DNA of 64,000 nucleotides from Trinickia sp. Y13 (GCF_029522115.1 NZ_JAKWFK010000009.1:1-64000); one strand, 5' to 3'. Positions 9,443-18,325 are shown, numbered from the stretch's first letter. The notes: a model not told the origin generated them from the letters alone. Numbers and translations: made by a program.

Positions 9443-10345
9443 ATGCTGATTCATCCGAATTTCGATCCCGTTGCAATTCATTTCGGCCCGCTTGCCGTGC
9501 GCTGGTACGGACTCATGTACCTCGTCGGCTTCATTTTGGCGGTCGTCATCGCCCGGCTGCGGCTGCGTTTGCCCCACGTCGCGGCGCAAGGCTGGACCGC
9601 GAGGGATATCGACGACATCTTGTTCTACGGTGTGCTCGGCACGATCTTGGGCGGCCGGCTCGGCTATGTGTTGTTCTACAAAGCCGATTACTACCTCGCT
9701 CACCCGCTCGATATCTTCAAAGTCTGGCAAGGCGGGATGTCGTTTCACGGCGGCTTTCTCGGCGTCACGCTGGCGATGGTGTTGTTCGCCTATCAGCGCA
9801 AGCGCACGTGGCTGCAAGTGACGGACTTCGTTGCACCCATGGTGCCGACGGGGCTTGCCGCCGGCCGTCTCGGCAATTTCATCAACGGCGAGCTGTGGGG
9901 GCGCGTGACCGATCCGCAGGCGCCGTGGGCGATGATGTTCCAGAGCGCGTCGAACGACGACGCGCTCTGGCTCGCCGCCCATCCGCAACTCGCGGCGAAA
10001 TGGAATCTCACGCCGATCTTCGCGCAATATCACATGCTGCCGCGTCATCCCTCGGAGCTGTACGAGATCGCGCTCGAAGGCATTGCGTTGTTTCTCGTGC
10101 TGTTCTTTTTCACCCGCAAGCCGCGTCCGGTCGGCGCGGCTTCAGCCGTGTTTCTGATCGGTTACGGGCTGGCGCGTTTCATCGTCGAGTTCGCGCGCGA
10201 ACCCGACGATTTCCTGGGTTTGCTCGCGCTAGGTCTGTCGATGGGACAGTGGCTGTCGTTGCCGATGATCGTCGTCGGCACGATCCTGCTCGTCTGGTCG
10301 TACCGGCGCGCACGCATGGCGCCAGCCGGGGCGTCGCCGCGCTGA
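9443..10345 (+). CDS. lgt: Prolipoprotein diacylglyceryl transferase Lgt
   Basis: Inner-membrane enzyme that transfers diacylglycerol from phosphatidylglycerol to the lipobox cysteine of prolipoproteins, the first step of lipoprotein maturation. The 300-residue protein has about seven membrane segments. Key residues are visible: H102 in SFHGGFLG and the signature [10 protein letters not shown] at 141-150 with R142, N145 and E150, one residue off the E. coli numbering. The ATG at 9443 begins [16 protein letters not shown], the family start; longer in-frame starts overlap lysR. Substrates encoded nearby include the OmpA-like and SOD-like lipoproteins. Confidence 0.96.
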   Translation: MLIHPNFDPVAIHFGPLAVRWYGLMYLVGFILAVVIARLRLRLPHVAAQGWTARDIDDILFYGVLGTILGGRLGYVLFYKADYYLAHPLDIFKVWQGGMSFHGGFLGVTLAMVLFAYQRKRTWLQVTDFVAPMVPTGLAAGRLGNFINGELWGRVTDPQAPWAMMFQSASNDDALWLAAHPQLAAKWNLTPIFAQYHMLPRHPSELYEIALEGIALFLVLFFFTRKPRPVGAASAVFLIGYGLARFIVEFAREPDDFLGLLALGLSMGQWLSLPMIVVGTILLVWSYRRARMAPAGASPR

Positions 10346-10362
10346 GCGCGTAGCCGGTTAGC

Positions 10363-10393
10363 CCGGCGCGCGGCTATGGCAGCCGCGCGCCGG
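10363..10393. terminator. 13-bp GC hairpin between lgt and the SIMPL gene
   Basis: A perfect 13-base inverted repeat (arms 10363-10375 and 10381-10393, loop ATGGC) sits 18 bases after the lgt stop, in the gap between converging genes. It has no T-run on either side, so any terminator role would be Rho-assisted or bidirectional. Confidence 0.5.
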
Positions 10394-10453
10394 CGATCGC
10401 CTCCGGCATCCAGGCGTGAATGCGTACGGCGATCGGCCCTGTTCCCGCTGCCG

Positions 10454-11182
10454 TCAGCGCGTCATTTGCACTGAGCCGGATACGGTCACGGTCACCGTCG
10501 ATTTGCCGCCTTCGACAGGCAGCGGCGCCGGCGCCGATCCGGCCGCCATCGCCCGCATGGCGAACATCGGCCGCGGCGGCGGCGCGTTGTTACTGCCCAC
10601 GTTGACTTCGCGAATCGTGTAGCCGCTGTAGCCGAAGGCATGCGCGGACGAATCGGCCTGCTCTCTGAACTTCTTGATGGCGTCGGCGGTTAGCGCGTCC
10701 GCCGCCTTGCGCTGGGCCTCGGGCGAGAGCGAGAACGCCACGCTGCCGATCTGCATCGTGGCGTTGATCTGCCCCGCGAGCTTGGTGGCCGCCGCGAAAT
10801 CGCGCGATTCGAGGACGACTTCGGTGCGGCCGCGCCATGAGGCGAGGTGGCCGTCGCGGTCGGTCGTGGGGTAGACCGTAAACGCGCCTGTGTGGGCCGT
10901 GACGTCGGATACGCCGCGCGCTTGCTTGAGCGCCGCCTCGGCATGCCGATTGAGCGCATCGGTGAGCGAGGCGGCATCGCGCGCCTCTTGCTCGTAGAAC
11001 AGCGTGATTTCCACCACGTCCTGCGGCACGTCGGTGCTCGCTTGCGCCGACAGCGACAGCACGCCCGCGGGTTCGTGTTGCGTCATGACCGTATCGGCGC
11101 GCGCAGGCAGCGCGGCTAGGGCAAACGGCGCGGCGGCCGCGGCGGCAAGGATCAAGCTTGCGGTTGTTCTTTTCATTTTCAT
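10454..11182 (-). CDS. SIMPL domain (DUF541) periplasmic protein
   Basis: A 242-residue exported protein. A Sec signal peptide is clear: basic MKMKR, an Ala/Leu-rich core, and a likely cut after ARA near residue 29. The rest is a SIMPL/DUF541 domain, with the typical GVLSLSAQAS start, a VTAHTGAFTVYPTTD segment and a C-terminal GKSTVTVTVSGSVQ strand. Family members such as YggE have been linked to oxidative stress and envelope functions, but the biochemical activity is unknown. The start could be two codons later, at the second Met. It stands alone, convergent with lgt, and shows no nearby partner. Confidence 0.88.
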   Translation of the reverse strand: MKMKRTTASLILAAAAAAPFALAALPARADTVMTQHEPAGVLSLSAQASTDVPQDVVEITLFYEQEARDAASLTDALNRHAEAALKQARGVSDVTAHTGAFTVYPTTDRDGHLASWRGRTEVVLESRDFAAATKLAGQINATMQIGSVAFSLSPEAQRKAADALTADAIKKFREQADSSAHAFGYSGYTIREVNVGSNNAPPPRPMFAMRAMAAGSAPAPLPVEGGKSTVTVTVSGSVQMTR

Positions 11183-11281
11183 CGGTGCTCCGAGTGGGCT
11201 GCGTTCCTACACAGTGGGATCGTGAGAACCCGAGCGAGCCTCGTGCGCGCCTACCGTTCGCCTCACTTTCTGCCCGATGGG

Positions 11282-11740
11282 TCAGGCGAGCGCTTTCGTG
11301 ATGAAGCGCCACTCGTCTTCGGTCACGGGCGTGATCGACAGCCGGTTGCCTTTGGCAAGCACGCGCATGCCGGCCAGCTCCGGATGCTCGCGCAACTGCG
11401 CGAGCGACACGAGCGGGATCTTCTTCACGAAGCGCACGTCGACCAGCATCCAGCGTGGCGTCTCGCGCGTCGATTTGGCATCGTAGTACGGGCTCTTCGG
11501 GTCGAATTGCGTCGGATCGGGATACGCATCCGACACGACTTCGGCAATGCCCGCGATGCCAGGTTCCGGACAACTCGAATGATAGAAGAGGACGCCGTCG
11601 CCAATTCCCATCATGTCGCGCATGAAGTTGCGCGCTTGATAATTGCGCACGCCGGTCCATGGCAGCGTGCGCTTGGGCGCGGCGGCGAGATCGTCGATGC
11701 TGGCTTCGTCCGGTTCCGATTTCATGAGCCAGAAGCGCAT
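11282..11740 (-). CDS. EVE domain-containing protein
   Basis: A 152-residue single EVE domain, a PUA-related fold; relatives are proposed to read modified bases in nucleic acids. The N-terminus MRFWLMKSEPDEASIDDL and the TPRWMLVDVRFVKKIPLVSL block are hallmarks. I chose the ATG at 11740; a start five codons earlier is possible but lacks family support. It lies directly downstream of the 6S RNA gene on the same strand, 21 bases past the terminator hairpin. This zapA-6S-EVE order takes the place of the zapA-6S-ygfA order of enterobacteria. No second domain is attached, so its role is housekeeping or unknown rather than clearly defensive. Confidence 0.9.
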   Translation of the reverse strand: MRFWLMKSEPDEASIDDLAAAPKRTLPWTGVRNYQARNFMRDMMGIGDGVLFYHSSCPEPGIAGIAEVVSDAYPDPTQFDPKSPYYDAKSTRETPRWMLVDVRFVKKIPLVSLAQLREHPELAGMRVLAKGNRLSITPVTEDEWRFITKALA

Positions 11741-11760
11741 GGATGCAGGCCCCAAATGAA

Positions 11761-11787
11761 AACGGCATCGGTAGCACCGATGCCGTT
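11761..11787 (-). terminator. Intrinsic terminator of the 6S RNA gene
   Basis: A perfect 12-bp stem (AACGGCATCGGT against ACCGATGCCGTT, three-base loop) followed on the minus strand by TTCATTT. It begins eight bases beyond the closing stem of the 6S RNA and lies before the EVE start, so it should end the RNA while allowing some readthrough. Confidence 0.65.
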
Positions 11788-11794
11788 GAATAAA

Positions 11795-11971
11795 ATCCCC
11801 GCCTTAGCCGCTAGGCCGGCATCCTGAACCTGAGGTTCAGAATTGGTCGCAGTTAGCAGCACTTCGGGTACATCAGACAGAGTGACGCGCACGCCCGTGC
11901 TACAAATTTCCGCAACCATGCACATGGCATTGGTTCAAGGAATTTATGACCTTGGCGAACCAGGCAGGGAA
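11795..11971 (-). ncRNA. ssrS: 6S RNA (SsrS)
   Basis: Between zapA and the EVE gene, the usual site of ssrS in proteobacteria. The two ends form the expected closing stem: on the minus strand CCCTGCCT (11969-11962) pairs over eight bases with AGGCGGGG (11804-11797), with a U-G pair that holds only on this strand. The ATTCCTTGAACCAAT segment near 11944-11930 resembles the conserved CCTTGAACC element of known 6S RNAs. The length of about 177 nt is normal. 6S RNA mimics an open promoter and sequesters the housekeeping sigma-70 holoenzyme in stationary phase. Ends are estimates from the stem; the primary transcript may begin slightly upstream. Confidence 0.78.
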
Positions 11972-12005
11972 GCCTTAAAACTTATTGTTCGAGAATCGTC
12001 GCCCG

Positions 12006-12320
12006 TTACAGCGCCTCGTGTTGATCGAGCACCGCACCGAGCTTGTCGTTCATTTGGCGCATTGTACGCCGGATTTCTTCGGCAGGGAACGCTTCGCCAT
12101 GACGCACGCTTTGCTGCAGCTTGAGCAGCTCCGATGCGAGCGAAAGCGCCGCCATCACCGCGATGCGATCGGTGCCGCGAATATTGCTCATCGAGCGGAT
12201 CTTGGACATTTCCGCATCGACGCGCGCCACGGCTTCGAGCAGCGCCGCTTCGGTTTCCGGGGAACAAGCGAGGCGATAGCTCTGGCCGAGAATCGTCGCT
12301 TCGATCTGTTTCGTCGTCAT
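12006..12320 (-). CDS. zapA: Cell division protein ZapA
   Basis: A 104-residue FtsZ-associated protein that bundles and cross-links FtsZ filaments at midcell. The N-terminal globular segment (TTKQIEATILGQSYRLACSP) and the following helix (ALLEAVARVDAEMSKIRS, then TDRIAVMAALSLASELL) fit ZapA, with a C-terminal coiled coil. Its ATG overlaps the TGA of the upstream gene (ATGA), so the two are translationally coupled. The 6S RNA gene follows 35 bases after the stop, so read-through could contribute to 6S precursor. Confidence 0.92.
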   Translation of the reverse strand: MTTKQIEATILGQSYRLACSPETEAALLEAVARVDAEMSKIRSMSNIRGTDRIAVMAALSLASELLKLQQSVRHGEAFPAEEIRRTMRQMNDKLGAVLDQHEAL

Positions 12321-12667
12321 GCATCTTCTCCATGCGCGGCGGCGCCCGCAGCGCTCTTGTGCTGCTGCGTGGCGAGCAAATCGAGCTGGCTGTCGGAATC
12401 GTAGGGGCCGTTCGTGCGCGGCAATTTTTCGAGGATGGCGTTCAAGCGCACCTGAGCATCGTCGATTTTTGCGACGAGCGCATCGCGTTCGGCTTGAAGC
12501 GCGTTACGCGCTTCGCGCAAGAGTGCGAGCTCGGCATGGGCCGCCTCGTTTTCTTGGCGCAATTGCGCGAGTTGCTCTTCGAGCGCGTGACGTGCCTGCT
12601 GCTGGCGTTCGTTGATCGCGATCAGCCGGCCGATATTCTGTGAGAGGGATTCGAGTTCGTTGAGCAT
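12317..12667 (-). CDS. ZapB-like coiled-coil cell division protein
   Basis: A 116-residue protein whose residues 1-80 form one continuous coiled coil (ESLSQNIGRLIAINERQQQ, then long Glu/Ala/Leu heptads) with a disordered tail. It matches the small coiled-coil family found upstream of zapA in beta- and gammaproteobacteria and often annotated as ZapB-like. In E. coli, ZapB binds ZapA and links the Z-ring to MatP and the chromosome terminus; by position and fold this protein may do the same. It overlaps zapA by four bases. The functional link is inferred from context. Confidence 0.8.
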   Translation of the reverse strand: MLNELESLSQNIGRLIAINERQQQARHALEEQLAQLRQENEAAHAELALLREARNALQAERDALVAKIDDAQVRLNAILEKLPRTNGPYDSDSQLDLLATQQHKSAAGAAAHGEDA

Positions 12668-12849
12668 CTGCTGCGTCCTCTAAAGACCCCGCATTTTAGC
12701 GCTAATTATGCGCACTTCCGATCGCAGTCTCGTATCGAGACGTAACCGTTGTAGGCTTTTTTTGCAAAAGGGGCTGTTTACGCACGATGTTTGCGGGCGT
12801 TTTGGCCGTTTCTTGACGCCTCCTGCCCGCGCTCCTACACTTGCGGCAC

Positions 12850-13062
12850 TTTGGTGCTCGCGCGCTAGGCTGCCTACGCGCGCGGTTAAACGGGAAACAG
12901 GGAGCGAAGTCCGCTCGGACGAGCCAACCTGTGCTGCCCCCGCCAACGGTAAGCGACACGCGCGGCACACGACACCTGGCCGCGCAACGCGCCTCCAATG
13001 CCACTGCGTGACCCACGTGGGAAGGCGCAGGCGCTTCGTCGTCAGCCCGGATACCGGCCAGA
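12850..13062 (+). promoter_or_regulatory. Cobalamin (AdoCbl) riboswitch
   Basis: Canonical B12-element landmarks appear in order: GGTGCTCGCGCG at 12853, TTAAACGGGAAACAGGG at 12886-12902, the B12 box CTGTGCTGCCCCCGCCAACGG from 12929, a CACTGCGTGACCCACGTGGGAAGGCG block at 13002-13026 and GTCGTCAGCCCGGATACCGG at 13038-13057. It lies 117 bases upstream of btuB on the same strand and should turn btuB off when adenosylcobalamin is plentiful. Whether control is by termination or by hiding the ribosome site (AGGAAA, 13165-13170) cannot be told; no T-run follows, which mildly favours translation control. Confidence 0.93.
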
Positions 13063-13178
13063 GTGGGAGTGCGATGCCGCGCTCGCGCCGCCTCGCAGCG
13101 CGCGCCGGCCGTCTCGCTCGATGACAAAGCAGTCTGCGGGGAGCAGGCTGCGTGCCGATCCCACAGGAAAACCACACG

Positions 13179-15170
13179 ATGTCCACGCTTACCGTCCGTG
13201 CGGCGCTGCTTGCGTTCGCCGGTCTGCCCCTTGTCGCGCTCGCGCAGAGCGCGCCGAGCGATCCCGCTTCTTCGCCGTCCGAGCATGCCGCCGCGTCGCC
13301 CGCGTCCTCGTCCGCGCCTTCAGCGGCGGCTTCCCCCGCTGCGGATGCGAGCGGCGCGGCCGTCCCTGCGGCGCCCGCCGGCGCATCGCCGGCCGTTGCC
13401 AGCGGCGGCGCGCTCGCGCCTGTCGTCGTCACCGCTCAGCGCGGGCCGCAACCGCTTGCCGAGGCGATTCCGCAAACCGTGCGCTTTTCCCGCGAGGACA
13501 TAGAAGATTCCACGGTGACCGATCTGCCCGGCTTGCTCGCCCAAGCGCCTGGCGCGCAGATCATCCGCAATGGCCCGCCCGGATCGAACGTGACGTTGTT
13601 CTTGCGCGGCGGTTCGGCGACGCAGTCGCTCGTGCTGATCGACGGCGTGCGCGTCGATTCGGTGAGCCTCGGCCAGGCGCAAATCGGGCAGATTCCCCTG
13701 TCCCAAGTCGATCGCGTCGAAGTCGTGAACGGCGACGTGTCGGCGCTGTACGGCTCGGGCGCGATGGGCGGCGTCGTGCAAGTGTTCACCAAGGACGGCG
13801 GCAATCATCCGCCACGGTTCAATTTCTCGCTCGGCTACGGCAGCTATCACACGCAGACGCAACAGGCCGGCGTGCAAGGCGCACTCGACAAGGACGGCAA
13901 GACGACGTTCAGTTTCAACGTGTCGCGCTCGAAAGACGACGGCTTCTCGGCCATCGATCCGCGGCTCGCGCCCAGTGCGAACCCGGGCCCGGACGGCTAC
14001 CTGAACGAAACGGTGTCGGCCATGGTCCGCCACAAGTTCGACGAGCGCTGGGACGCGGGCGTGCGCTACTTCCAATCGAACGGGAAGGACAGCTTCGACA
14101 ATGCGTTCGGCGCGCCGACGGACGTGAACTATCTCTACAGCAAAGTGCGTGAAGCCTCGGTCTTCGCCAACGGCAAGCTCACCGATTGGTGGACGACTCA
14201 CTTGACCGCGGCGCTTGGCGACGATCGCGCCATCGACAAGACCAACGGCGTCTACAACAACCGATTCGACACCGACAATCGTCAATACACATGGCAGAAC
14301 GATTTCAAGCTCGGCGCGCGGCAGAAGCTGCAACTCGGCTATGAGCGGCTCGATCAAAGCCTCGACTCGGATCAGTTCGCCGCGCCCGACCGTCACGTGA
14401 ATTCGGTGTTCGCGGGTTACACGGCGCGTTTCGGCGCGAACCAGATTCAGGCGAACGTGCGGCGCGATCAATATTCGGATTTCGGCGGCGCCAACACCTA
14501 CTATCTGGGCTACGGCTTCGATTTCACCGAGCATTGGAAAGCGACGGCGAGCTATTCCAGCGCGTTTCGCGCACCGAGTTTCGACGATCTGTACTTCCCG
14601 GGCAGCGGCAATCCGTCGATTCGCCCCGAGCGCAGCCACTCCGTCGAAGCGGCGCTGCAGTATGCGTCGGATGCGCTCGGCGTCATGCGGCTCACTGCAT
14701 TTCAGACGCGCTACTCGGATTTGATCAACTATGTTCCGACTCAGGGAGGTTTGTTCTATCTCGCCGAAAACGTCGGCCGGGCGAAAGTGCAGGGGCTCGA
14801 AGGCTCGTGGGCCGGTGAGGTCGGCAAGACCCGCGTGCGGGCGGCGCTGACGGTGCAAAATCCGGTCAACGAGGACACGCACACCGATCTTCCCCGCCGA
14901 GCGCGGCATTTCGCCTCGTTCTCGGCGAATCGTTCGTTCGGCGACTGGCGCGTCGGCGGCGAGTGGATCGTCAGCGGCGCGCGCGACGATAGCGGCGCCA
15001 ACCTGGCCGGGTTCGGTCTCGTGAATTTGTCGGCGCGCTACGACATCACCAAATCGTGGTATGTGAGTGCCCACATCGACAACCTGTTCGACAAGAACTA
15101 TGAGCTCGCCTACACCTACAACACGCCGCGCCGCAGCGCGTTCGTCACGATCGGTTGGCAGCAGCGGTAG
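13179..15170 (+). CDS. btuB: TonB-dependent cobalamin receptor BtuB
   Basis: Outer-membrane TonB-dependent receptor, assigned to vitamin B12 by its riboswitch and by the downstream btuC, btuD and cob genes. The 663-residue protein has a signal peptide (about residues 1-22), an unusually long Ala/Ser/Pro linker (about 24-79), the TonB box PVVVTA at 81-86, the plug (about 95-215, with LFLRGGSATQSLVLIDGVRV and EVVNGDVSALYGSGAMGGVV) and a 22-strand barrel ending FVTIGWQQR. The ATG at 13179 follows AGGAAA; a start nine codons earlier is possible but lacks a good ribosome site. btuC follows after 36 bases. Confidence 0.9.
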   Translation: MSTLTVRAALLAFAGLPLVALAQSAPSDPASSPSEHAAASPASSSAPSAAASPAADASGAAVPAAPAGASPAVASGGALAPVVVTAQRGPQPLAEAIPQTVRFSREDIEDSTVTDLPGLLAQAPGAQIIRNGPPGSNVTLFLRGGSATQSLVLIDGVRVDSVSLGQAQIGQIPLSQVDRVEVVNGDVSALYGSGAMGGVVQVFTKDGGNHPPRFNFSLGYGSYHTQTQQAGVQGALDKDGKTTFSFNVSRSKDDGFSAIDPRLAPSANPGPDGYLNETVSAMVRHKFDERWDAGVRYFQSNGKDSFDNAFGAPTDVNYLYSKVREASVFANGKLTDWWTTHLTAALGDDRAIDKTNGVYNNRFDTDNRQYTWQNDFKLGARQKLQLGYERLDQSLDSDQFAAPDRHVNSVFAGYTARFGANQIQANVRRDQYSDFGGANTYYLGYGFDFTEHWKATASYSSAFRAPSFDDLYFPGSGNPSIRPERSHSVEAALQYASDALGVMRLTAFQTRYSDLINYVPTQGGLFYLAENVGRAKVQGLEGSWAGEVGKTRVRAALTVQNPVNEDTHTDLPRRARHFASFSANRSFGDWRVGGEWIVSGARDDSGANLAGFGLVNLSARYDITKSWYVSAHIDNLFDKNYELAYTYNTPRRSAFVTIGWQQR

Positions 15171-15206
15171 CAGTAGCGTGCAAGCCGGCGAGGCGAGCGT
15201 GCGCCG

Positions 15207-16259
15207 ATGAACCTGCCTGTTTCGCACGCGCGCGCTTCGATGAGCGCGCGTCGTGCGTGCTCCGTTTGGGTCGCGCTGGCGCTGACCGGGCTGGTCGTTT
15301 TCGTTGCCTCGCTCGCGCTCGGCAGCGTGACGATCTCGCCGTGGCAGGTTTTGCTCGCCCTCGTGCATGCCTCGTCGCACGTCGTCGATGGCGGGCCGGC
15401 GGGCGATCTCGCCGGCGAAATCGTGCGCAGCTTGCGCTTGCCGCGTGCGTTGGCGGGCTTTTCCTGCGGGGCCTTGCTCGCGCTCGCCGGTGCGTTGTTG
15501 CAAGTTCTGCTGCGCAATCCGCTAGCCGAGCCCTACGTGCTGGGGGTCTCCGGGGGTGCCGCGGCGTTTGCGGTAGCCGCCTTGTTCGCCGGATGTGCTT
15601 GGTGGTTCGTCGACCTGGCATCGTTCAGCGGCGCGTTGCTCTCCATCGCGCTCGTGCTGGGCCTCGCACGGCGGGAGTTCTGGCGCGGCGAGCGGCAGGA
15701 AGCCTCGCCGAGGTTGCTGTTGACGGGCGTCGTCGTGGCGACGGGCTGGGGCGCCGCTATTACGTTGGTCATTGCGCTCGCGCCCGACGACCGGCTGCGC
15801 GGCATCGTGTTTTGGCTTACCGGCGATTTGAACGGGGCCGCCAGCCCGTGGCCGGCGCTCGTTGCGCTGGCCGTCGCGCTGGCCGTCGCCGTGCCCGTCG
15901 CGCCCCAATTGAACGTGCTCTTGCGCGGCGATGCGTTGGCTAGCTCGCTAGGCGTGCCGGCGGCCAAGCTGCGGCTGCGCATTTACGTCGTCGCCTCGCT
16001 TGCGGCGGCGGCGAGCGTGACGACGGCCGGAACCATCGGTTTCGTCGGTCTCGTCGTGCCGCATGCGCTGCGGCTCGTGCTCGGCAACGATCAGCGCATG
16101 CTCGTGCCGGCCAGCGCGCTAGCGGGCGGGATCGCCGTGATGGGCGCGGATCTGGCCGCGCGCACCGTGATCGCACCCGCGCAACTGCCCGTCGGTGTCG
16201 TGACGGCGCTCGTCGGCGTGCCGGTGTTTCTGTGGATGTTGCTCGGGAAACGCCGATGA
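15207..16259 (+). CDS. btuC: Cobalamin ABC transporter permease BtuC
   Basis: Inner-membrane permease of the FecCD/BtuC family, forming with BtuD and BtuF the type II importer that takes B12 from periplasm to cytoplasm. The 350-residue protein has about ten hydrophobic segments and the family signatures RSLRLPRALAGFSCGALLALAGALLQ, NPLAEPYVLGVSGGAA and GTIGFVGLVVPHALRL. The start may be at 15207 or at the Met eleven codons later. It overlaps btuD by ATGA. Substrate assignment comes from context: riboswitch-led btuB upstream and btuF in the same cluster. Iron-siderophore permeases are the main alternative for the family. Confidence 0.9.
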   Translation: MNLPVSHARASMSARRACSVWVALALTGLVVFVASLALGSVTISPWQVLLALVHASSHVVDGGPAGDLAGEIVRSLRLPRALAGFSCGALLALAGALLQVLLRNPLAEPYVLGVSGGAAAFAVAALFAGCAWWFVDLASFSGALLSIALVLGLARREFWRGERQEASPRLLLTGVVVATGWGAAITLVIALAPDDRLRGIVFWLTGDLNGAASPWPALVALAVALAVAVPVAPQLNVLLRGDALASSLGVPAAKLRLRIYVVASLAAAASVTTAGTIGFVGLVVPHALRLVLGNDQRMLVPASALAGGIAVMGADLAARTVIAPAQLPVGVVTALVGVPVFLWMLLGKRR

Positions 16260-17077
16260 AGCCGCTCGCTCGTGCGGATGGACAGGCTCGCCCGGCATCG
16301 CTTTCGGCGCAGCATTTGACGCTGCGCGCGGGCGATCGCGTATTGCTCGAGGATTTCACGCACACGTTTTTTCCCGGCGAAATTTGGTGCGTCGTGGGGC
16401 CGAACGGGGCAGGCAAGACGACGCTGATCACGACGCTCGCAGGCCTCGCTCGACCGGCCCACGGCCACGTCGAAGTCGACGGCGAGCGCATCGACGCTTG
16501 GCCGAGCGCCGCGCTGGCGCGGCGGCGGGCGTTGATGCCGCAGCACTCGCACGATGCGTTCGGCGCGAGCGTGCTCGATGTCGTGTTGCTCAATCGCTTC
16601 CCTCATCTGACGGGATGGGGATGGGAGCGCCCGGAAGATCGCGCGGCCGCGCATGCTGCGCTCGAGACGCTCGGGCTTGCCTCGCTCGCCGCGCGCGATG
16701 TGCTCTCGCTCTCGGGCGGCGAGCGCCAGCGCGTCGCCCTGGCGGCCGCGCTGTGCCAGGCCGCGCCGCTGCTGCTGCTCGACGAACCGCTCGCGTTTCT
16801 CGACTGGCACCATCAAATCGATTGTTTGACGGCGCTCGTGCAATGGACGCGGGCGTCGCCGCGCACGATCCTGTTTTCCTGTCACGACCTCAATCTCGCC
16901 AGACGCTTCGCGACCCACGCGCTGCTGCTCGAGGGCAACGGCGTCGCCCATACCGGCGCGGCACGCGATGTGCTTACGCCGGCGCTCGCGAGCCGCGCGT
17001 TCGGGTATCCCCTCGTGCTGATCGAGCAAAACGGCTATGAGGCGCTCGTCCCCGCTTTGCCGGAAGCCCCGTGCTGA
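16256..17077 (+). CDS. btuD: Cobalamin ABC transporter ATPase BtuD
   Basis: Cytoplasmic ATPase of the BtuCD-F importer, 273 residues. Walker A is GPNGAGKT at 48-55, the signature motif LSGGE at 152-156, and Walker B LLLLDE at 172-177, followed by the D-loop region and the switch histidine in SCHDL. The start at 16256 was chosen because its ATG overlaps the btuC TGA; an earlier in-frame ATG inside btuC is less likely. A 192-base gap without obvious signals separates it from cobT, so cobT may be read from the same transcript or a weak promoter of its own. Confidence 0.91.
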   Translation: MKPLARADGQARPASLSAQHLTLRAGDRVLLEDFTHTFFPGEIWCVVGPNGAGKTTLITTLAGLARPAHGHVEVDGERIDAWPSAALARRRALMPQHSHDAFGASVLDVVLLNRFPHLTGWGWERPEDRAAAHAALETLGLASLAARDVLSLSGGERQRVALAAALCQAAPLLLLDEPLAFLDWHHQIDCLTALVQWTRASPRTILFSCHDLNLARRFATHALLLEGNGVAHTGAARDVLTPALASRAFGYPLVLIEQNGYEALVPALPEAPC

Positions 17078-17269
17078 AAGCGCGCACACGCCACACACGG
17101 GAAATCCACATAGTGATGTCCCTAATACGCCGTGGCGAGGACGATGCGGTTTTACCGAATTGAACCGCCCCGACCGATGCGAGTATGGTGAGACCTTTGC
17201 GAAGCGCGCGCCTGCAATGCAGTGATGGAAATCGGCCGCGCATCGCCGGCTATTCGGATCGAATCGAGT

Positions 17270-18325
17270 ATGAATGCACCCCTTCCACTGCCCGTCGTCG
17301 AACCGCTCGATCGTTCGTTGCGCGATGAACTCTCGCGCCTGATCGATGCCAAGACGAAGCCGCAAGGCAGTCTCGGCATGCTTGAAGTGCTGGCGCGCCA
17401 AATTGGCATGATTCAGCGCAGCCTGCGTCCCACCATCGAGCGGCCCGCGATGATCGTGTTCGCGGGCGATCACGGCATCGTGCAGGAAAGCGTGAGCCCA
17501 TACCCGCAAGCGGTGACCGCGCAGATGGTCGCGAACTTTCTATCGGGGGGCGCCGCGATCAACGCGATCAGCGGCGTCTCGGGCCTGGCGCTCGAAGTCG
17601 TCAATGCGGGCGTTGCGACCCCCCTTGCGCCGCTGCCTGGGCTCGTCGATGTGCCGATCGCCGCGGGCACGCGCAACTTCGCGCGCGAGCCCGCGATGAC
17701 GCGCGAGGAGGCCCGCGCCGCGTTGCGCGTTGGTGCCTCGCGCGTGCGCCATCACGCTGGGCTTGGCACGAATGTGATCGGCTTCGGCGAAATGGGCATC
17801 GGCAATTCGTCGTCGGCCGCGTGCCTCATGAGCCGTCTGTGTGAGGTGCCGATCGACGATTGCGTCGGCCGCGGCACCGGGCTCGACAACGCGGGCCTCG
17901 CGCGCAAGCGCAACGTGCTGGCCTCCGCGCTGGCGCTGCATCGGGACGTGACGGAGCCGATCGACGTCCTAGCGACGTTCGGCGGCTTCGAAATCGGGAT
18001 GATGGTGGGCGCGTATTTGGCGGCCGCCGAGGCGAAGATGACGATCCTCGTCGATGGCTTCATTGCGACCGCGGCGCTCGTCGTGGCCGACGCGATCGCG
18101 CCGGCCGTGCGCGACTACTGTGTGTTCGCGCATCTATCGAACGAGGCCGGCCACCGGCGGATGCTCGACTACTTCGGGGCCAAACCGCTGCTCGCGCTCG
18201 ACATGCGCCTCGGGGAGGGCACGGGCGCGGCGCTCGCGCTGCCGGTGCTGCGCGCGGCGGTCGCGTTTTTGAACGAGATGGCGAGCTTCGAATCGGCCGG
18301 CGTGGCAGGGCGCGAGGCTCGATGA
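17270..18325 (+). CDS. cobT: Nicotinate-nucleotide--DMB phosphoribosyltransferase CobT
   Basis: Makes alpha-ribazole 5'-phosphate from nicotinate mononucleotide and dimethylbenzimidazole, activating the lower ligand of B12. The protein has 351 residues, close to Salmonella CobT. Hallmarks are KTKPQGSLG near the N-terminus, FAGDHGIV, and the catalytic glutamate E316 in LGEGTGAALA. The ATG at 17270 gives the family start; an ATG 16 codons earlier is open but unsupported. Its TGA overlaps the cobS ATG. Together with cobS, cobC and cobU it covers the nucleotide-loop assembly steps. Confidence 0.96.
   Translation: MNAPLPLPVVEPLDRSLRDELSRLIDAKTKPQGSLGMLEVLARQIGMIQRSLRPTIERPAMIVFAGDHGIVQESVSPYPQAVTAQMVANFLSGGAAINAISGVSGLALEVVNAGVATPLAPLPGLVDVPIAAGTRNFAREPAMTREEARAALRVGASRVRHHAGLGTNVIGFGEMGIGNSSSAACLMSRLCEVPIDDCVGRGTGLDNAGLARKRNVLASALALHRDVTEPIDVLATFGGFEIGMMVGAYLAAAEAKMTILVDGFIATAALVVADAIAPAVRDYCVFAHLSNEAGHRRMLDYFGAKPLLALDMRLGEGTGAALALPVLRAAVAFLNEMASFESAGVAGREAR

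Noticed and set aside
11834-11990. 6S RNA on the plus strand, prompted by a GAAGCCTTAAAAC string also found in E. coli 6S
   Set aside because: The order of elements is wrong on this strand, the closing stem gains a mismatch, and the transcript would run into zapA antisense; the minus strand fits stem, CCTTGAACC element and terminator.
17078-17269. A second cobalamin riboswitch before cobT
   Set aside because: None of the B12-box or flanking conserved blocks is present in this gap.
17860-18321. A longer cobS beginning inside cobT at 17860
   Set aside because: The upstream 154 codons are the shifted frame of cobT; the ATG coupled to the cobT stop is the reasonable start.
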